8,661 nucleotides of DNA from Candidatus Zipacnadia bacterium (GTDB lineage: Bacteria > Armatimonadota > Zipacnadia > Zipacnadales > Zipacnadaceae), in NCBI GenBank assembly GCA_029821415.1, contig JALGTJ010000106.1, positions 1-8,661 of the forward strand, written 5' to 3'. Position numbers and translations under genes: made by a program. Positions within the stretch are counted from its first letter, which is position 1. Each line of letters begins with the position of its first letter. A model generated the notes under the pieces. It searched no databases and had not been told where the DNA came from. It worked only from the letters and a program-made list of their open reading frames with translations. Shown here one piece after another: positions 5,430-8,661 of this stretch.

Positions 5430-6875
5430 ATGACGAGCTGCTTGCGTACGAAGTGTGTTGCGTTGGCCTGGATCCTACTGACAGTGAGCGGTATGGTCTG
5501 CCCAGTTGGGGCAGAGCCGGCTACGGCCCCGTACCGCGTGCATGCTGGCGATGTACTCCAGATAACGGTAGCGGGCCATCCCGACCTTACTTTTGATTCG
5601 CGTAACCCGATAGAGGTTCGTCCCGACGGGAAACTCTCATATCCTTATGTGGGAGAGCTTGTCGCTGCGGGGAAGACAGTCAGTGAGATCACTGCGGCGT
5701 TGACTGAAGCGCTGGGCAATGAACTACGCAATCCCGATGTGACGGTCAATGTGATCAGATACCGCCCCCAGCAAATATATGTACTCGGCGAGGTGGAAAA
5801 GCCAGGAGCATATGCCCTACCCAGAGGCGAGCCGATCGGGATTCGCGAGGCCATTGCGTTGGCCGAAGGATTAACAGCCAATGCCTCGCGACAGACAGCC
5901 ACATTGTTTCGTGCCGGAGAGCCCCCCCAGCTTATTAACCTGAGCAAAGTGCTGGCGGGCGACAGTGCCGCCGAGGGCATCGTCCTACAGCCCGCAGATA
6001 CACTCGTTATCAGACGGCGCAATGTCGTCAGCATAGTCGGCGAGGTAGAAAATCCGGGTAGCTATCAGTTGCCGGACAATGGCAAGATATCTGACGCTCT
6101 GGCGCTGGCGGGTGGCTTTTTGCAAGATCCCGATACTGGTACCACCAGAGCTAACCGAACTCAGGCACTGTTGATTAAGCCAGACCGGAGTACTGTGCCG
6201 GTAGACCTGGCTGGCATCTTGTCGGGCCAGGAGCCAAGCGCGGACATCGGCATGGGCACGGGAGATACGCTGCTAATCTTAGAGGCCAGAAATGAAGTGG
6301 CTGTACTGGGAGAGGTGGGACAGCCCGGCTCATATTATCTGAGTAAGGAAGCGAAACTCTCTACTGTATTAGCGATGGCCGGAGGGGTCACCAAGGCAGC
6401 CGACCTGCGACACGTTCACCTTATCAGTCCTAATGGGCAACTCCGAACCGTTAACTATGAGTCGCTGTTGCGCGAGGGTAGCGCACGAGCCGATGTATTG
6501 TGCGCTGTCGGTGATACGGTGATAGTTCCCACGAACCGAAATCGGGCCGCCATTTTCGGAGCAGTTGTCAATCCGGGAGTTTATACCATTGAGCCCGGAG
6601 ACACCATCCTTGACATGATCAGCAAAGCTGGAGGCGTCGTTCCGGAGAAATCCGCTCCTGAACATGCTCTGGTGATGCATAAGGCTTCGCCGGATGGCCA
6701 GCCGAGGCCAGTGAATCTGCAGAAGATTATGGAAGGGCGAGCCAGCTCGGAGGAGTTGGCTATCCAGAACGACGACATTGTCTTCGTGCCTGAATCTAAG
6801 AAGCTTCGCTGGCAGGACTGGACCGGCATATTGTCCTCGGTGGCGAATTTGTGGTGGCTCTTTGGGAGGTTCTGA
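5430..6875 (+). CDS. Polysaccharide export outer-membrane protein with four SLBB repeats (Wza-like)
   Basis: 481 aa. It has a signal peptide (basic start, hydrophobic core ALAWILLTVSG, cleavage after PVGA near residue 28; the nearby GMVC is not a good lipobox). A Poly_export domain follows at about 33-112 (YRVHAGDVLQITVAGHPDL, RPDGKLSYPYVGEL). Four SLBB units begin at about 114, 199, 288 and 372, each with the hallmark GEV..PG.Y or GAVVNPGVY and a following AGG/AEG turn and D.(L/V)(V/L)I strand. A short aromatic tail (WTGILSSVANLWWLFGRF) could insert in the outer membrane, as in Wza. The protein would form the periplasmic and outer-membrane channel for exopolysaccharide. Wza itself has fewer SLBB units. 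It is followed 76 bp later by the Wzz/kinase gene with no terminator between, so both are probably one operon. Confidence 0.93.
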   Translation: MTSCLRTKCVALAWILLTVSGMVCPVGAEPATAPYRVHAGDVLQITVAGHPDLTFDSRNPIEVRPDGKLSYPYVGELVAAGKTVSEITAALTEALGNELRNPDVTVNVIRYRPQQIYVLGEVEKPGAYALPRGEPIGIREAIALAEGLTANASRQTATLFRAGEPPQLINLSKVLAGDSAAEGIVLQPADTLVIRRRNVVSIVGEVENPGSYQLPDNGKISDALALAGGFLQDPDTGTTRANRTQALLIKPDRSTVPVDLAGILSGQEPSADIGMGTGDTLLILEARNEVAVLGEVGQPGSYYLSKEAKLSTVLAMAGGVTKAADLRHVHLISPNGQLRTVNYESLLREGSARADVLCAVGDTVIVPTNRNRAAIFGAVVNPGVYTIEPGDTILDMISKAGGVVPEKSAPEHALVMHKASPDGQPRPVNLQKIMEGRASSEELAIQNDDIVFVPESKKLRWQDWTGILSSVANLWWLFGRF

Positions 6876-6936
6876 AGCTGCTGTTGGCCGAGCAGATATA
6901 CCCAGTTTTCGTCTTGAGAAGCTGTGGAACTGATCG

Positions 6937-6943
6937 AAAGGAG
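6937..6943 (+). promoter_or_regulatory. Strong Shine-Dalgarno deciding a TTG start
   Basis: AAAGGAG lies 8 nt before TTG 6952. It is the best ribosome site in the window and selects TTG as the start of the Wzz/kinase gene. The first in-frame ATG is inside the periplasmic domain (codon 63) and would remove the first membrane helix. Confidence 0.8.
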
Positions 6944-6951
6944 TTAACATC

Positions 6952-8661
6952 TTGTCTGACTCATCATCGGAGATAGGGCTACGCGAATATCTTCAAGTCA
7001 TCCAAAGGCGCCGGTGGGTAGTTCTGGAAGTCTTTCTGGTTGTGGTTGCTGTGGTGGTGATTGGCAACTTGCTGACGCAGCCGGTGTATCGGGCCACGGC
7101 GGCGCTGTTAATTGAGGCCGGAACGCCTCAATCAATGCGTTATGAAGAGCTTCCCATAATTGGCAGCGAGTTAGCTGTCAATCATATCCGAACGATAGAG
7201 ACACACAGGCGGCTGCTGGTCGGGCGGCCGATTATTGAGGCAGTGATGAAGGAGTTGGATCTGAAGTCCACTGTCAAAGAGTTTCGCAAACAGGTCTCAG
7301 TTGAGGCGGTTCGAGATACCGATGTCATCGAGATTCACGTGGACAACTCACAGCCAGAGCTGGCCGCTAAGATCGCCAATTCCATTGCGACCAACTACAT
7401 ATCCCAGAGCCAGGAGTACAGCCGCGAATCAGCGCAAAGCGCTGCGGGCTTTCTGGAGAAACAGTTAGCAAAGGTAAGGCAAGATCTGTCGACTGCTGAG
7501 CAACAGGTTGAACAGTATAAGCTGGCTACCGGCATAACTGACCTGGATAAAGAGGCGGAGCGGCAAATAGAGGTGCTGGGGACACTGACCGAAGCATTAG
7601 CCCAGGCCCAGGCCAATGCTGAGGCTGCCGAGGCTCGCCGCAAAGCTGCGGAGCAGAGGCTCTCTCAACAGGAGCAATTTCGGTTGCAAAGCTCGACCCA
7701 ACAGAGAAATAGGGTGGTTGAGGAGTTGGAGATAGAGTTGGCCAAGTTGGAAGAGAAGCGAGCCGGGTTGCTTCAAGAGTATACCCCGCGAAGTAGGCAA
7801 GTACAGGCGGTGGATGGCCAAATCCAGACGATTAGACAACAACTGTCCCAGCAACTGGAAACGGTCCTCGCCTCAACTACCGAGGAGGTCAATCCGGTAC
7901 ACGATCAACTGCTAATAGACGTAGCCAGCAGTCGCGCTGAGGAGCTGGCTGCGCACAAGCGGGTGATTGCCTTGGAGCAGTCAATAAGGAAGACCGAGGC
8001 TCAACTGGAAGTAGTGCCCAGTGAACAAAAGGAATTGGGCCGATTGATTCGCGCTCAGAAAGTGGCTGACAAAATATATACTTTGCTGTTGGAAAAGTAT
8101 CATGAGGTCAAAGTGGCCGAAGCTATGAAGTTATCCCACGCTCGGCTGGTTGAGGCGGCCGTCCCGCCGAAGTTCCCTATCCGCCCCAGAACCAAGCTGA
8201 ACATTGCGTTGGCTTGCGTGTTGGGCCTCATTGTTGGTCTTTTGTTGGCTGCGCTGGTTGAATATCTGGACGACAGCATTAAGGATCCTGACGAGATTAA
8301 TGAGCTCCTGGGTACCGCAGTCCTGGGGACAGTGCCTCGCCTCTCCGAGGACGAGCCTATGCTAATCACACAGGCGGCACCCAAGTCCGCACTGACCGAA
8401 GCCTTCCAGACCATCCATGCCAAGAACTTCGCTTCGGTGGACCAGAAACTTAAGAGCCTGGTGATAACATCGGCGGGAGCAAGCGAAGGCAAATCGTTTG
8501 TGGCTGCCAACCTGGCTCTGACGATGGCTCGACAGGGGAAGCAGGTTATTGTTGTTGATGCTGATCTGCGCAGACCGACAGTTCATAAACGTTTTGGCAT
8601 AGATAATGCAGAGGGTCTGACTACTGTATTAGCCAGTGACCGCAGCGTTGAGGAGGTGTTG
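6952..8661 (+). CDS. Polysaccharide co-polymerase (Wzz) fused to BY-type tyrosine kinase, C-terminus cut by the window
   Basis: 570 codons are open to the right edge. The N-terminal Wzz domain has REYLQVIQRRRW and a membrane helix (about 22-41), then the extracytoplasmic domain (PVYRATAALLIEAG). A long coiled coil follows (about 150-390, rich in Q/E/A), including YTPRSRQVQAVDGQI. Next come the proline-rich VPPKFPIRPRTKLN (404-417) and a second helix to about 436. The cytoplasmic kinase part has LTEAFQTIHAKN, Walker A SAGASEGKS (507-515, Lys514) and Walker A' VIVVDADLRRP (532-542). Walker B and the tyrosine-rich tail lie beyond the edge; family members are usually 700-780 aa. The protein sets polysaccharide chain length in the inner membrane and autophosphorylates on tyrosine. 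Phe516 follows the Walker A Ser where Thr is usual. TTG start as above. Confidence 0.93.
   Translation, partial: MSDSSSEIGLREYLQVIQRRRWVVLEVFLVVVAVVVIGNLLTQPVYRATAALLIEAGTPQSMRYEELPIIGSELAVNHIRTIETHRRLLVGRPIIEAVMKELDLKSTVKEFRKQVSVEAVRDTDVIEIHVDNSQPELAAKIANSIATNYISQSQEYSRESAQSAAGFLEKQLAKVRQDLSTAEQQVEQYKLATGITDLDKEAERQIEVLGTLTEALAQAQANAEAAEARRKAAEQRLSQQEQFRLQSSTQQRNRVVEELEIELAKLEEKRAGLLQEYTPRSRQVQAVDGQIQTIRQQLSQQLETVLASTTEEVNPVHDQLLIDVASSRAEELAAHKRVIALEQSIRKTEAQLEVVPSEQKELGRLIRAQKVADKIYTLLLEKYHEVKVAEAMKLSHARLVEAAVPPKFPIRPRTKLNIALACVLGLIVGLLLAALVEYLDDSIKDPDEINELLGTAVLGTVPRLSEDEPMLITQAAPKSALTEAFQTIHAKNFASVDQKLKSLVITSAGASEGKSFVAANLALTMARQGKQVIVVDADLRRPTVHKRFGIDNAEGLTTVLASDRSVEEVL

Noticed and set aside
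6369..6950. 193-codon minus-strand ORF opposite the end of the export gene
   Set aside because: Antisense to the clear SLBB repeats; no independent coding evidence.

Overview
The window reads as a piece of a Gram-negative-type bacterial chromosome. It encodes a Wza-like outer-membrane polysaccharide export protein with a signal peptide, next to a Wzz-type inner-membrane polysaccharide co-polymerase fused to a tyrosine-kinase domain. Most plus-strand genes have good Shine-Dalgarno sites. The phylum cannot be fixed from the sequence. A glycoside-hydrolase-like secreted protein, a uroporphyrinogen-decarboxylase-like methyltransferase and an exopolysaccharide cluster together fit the large environmental lineages around Planctomycetes, Armatimonadetes, Hydrogenedentes or Poribacteria, but this is only an impression.

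Layout. 1-587 (minus): the N-terminal part of a secreted glycoside-hydrolase-like protein, running off the left edge. Its signal-peptide region carries an exact 38-bp tandem duplication that throws the gene out of frame. A good sigma-70-like promoter lies behind it. 588-889: divergent intergenic region with two perfect palindromes. 890-1561 (plus): unrecognised 223-aa protein. 1562-1711: spacer with a strongly self-complementary element. 1712-2839 (plus): URO-D/methyltransferase-like protein. 2840-2950: convergent spacer with a weak terminator. 2951-5020 (minus): what looks like one ancestral gene for a CPA2 cation/proton antiporter with two C-terminal universal-stress-protein (USP) domains, now split into three reading-frame segments by two opposite single-base shifts. 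5021-5429: 409-bp divergent intergenic region with a close match to a sigma-54 -24/-12 promoter and an 11-bp direct repeat upstream of it. 5430-6875 (plus): polysaccharide export protein with four SLBB repeats. 6952-8661 (plus): Wzz plus BY-kinase fusion, TTG start, cut by the right edge.

How the genes work together. The last two genes form the start of an exopolysaccharide/capsule export operon. The co-polymerase/kinase controls chain length from the inner membrane, and the SLBB protein forms the periplasm-spanning and outer-membrane conduit. Polymerase, flippase and glycosyltransferase genes would be expected beyond the right edge. The remaining genes show no clear pathway link to each other.

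The most notable signals are the reconstructable lesions in both minus-strand genes, while all three complete plus-strand genes and the visible part of the fourth are intact, and the putative sigma-54 promoter for the export operon.
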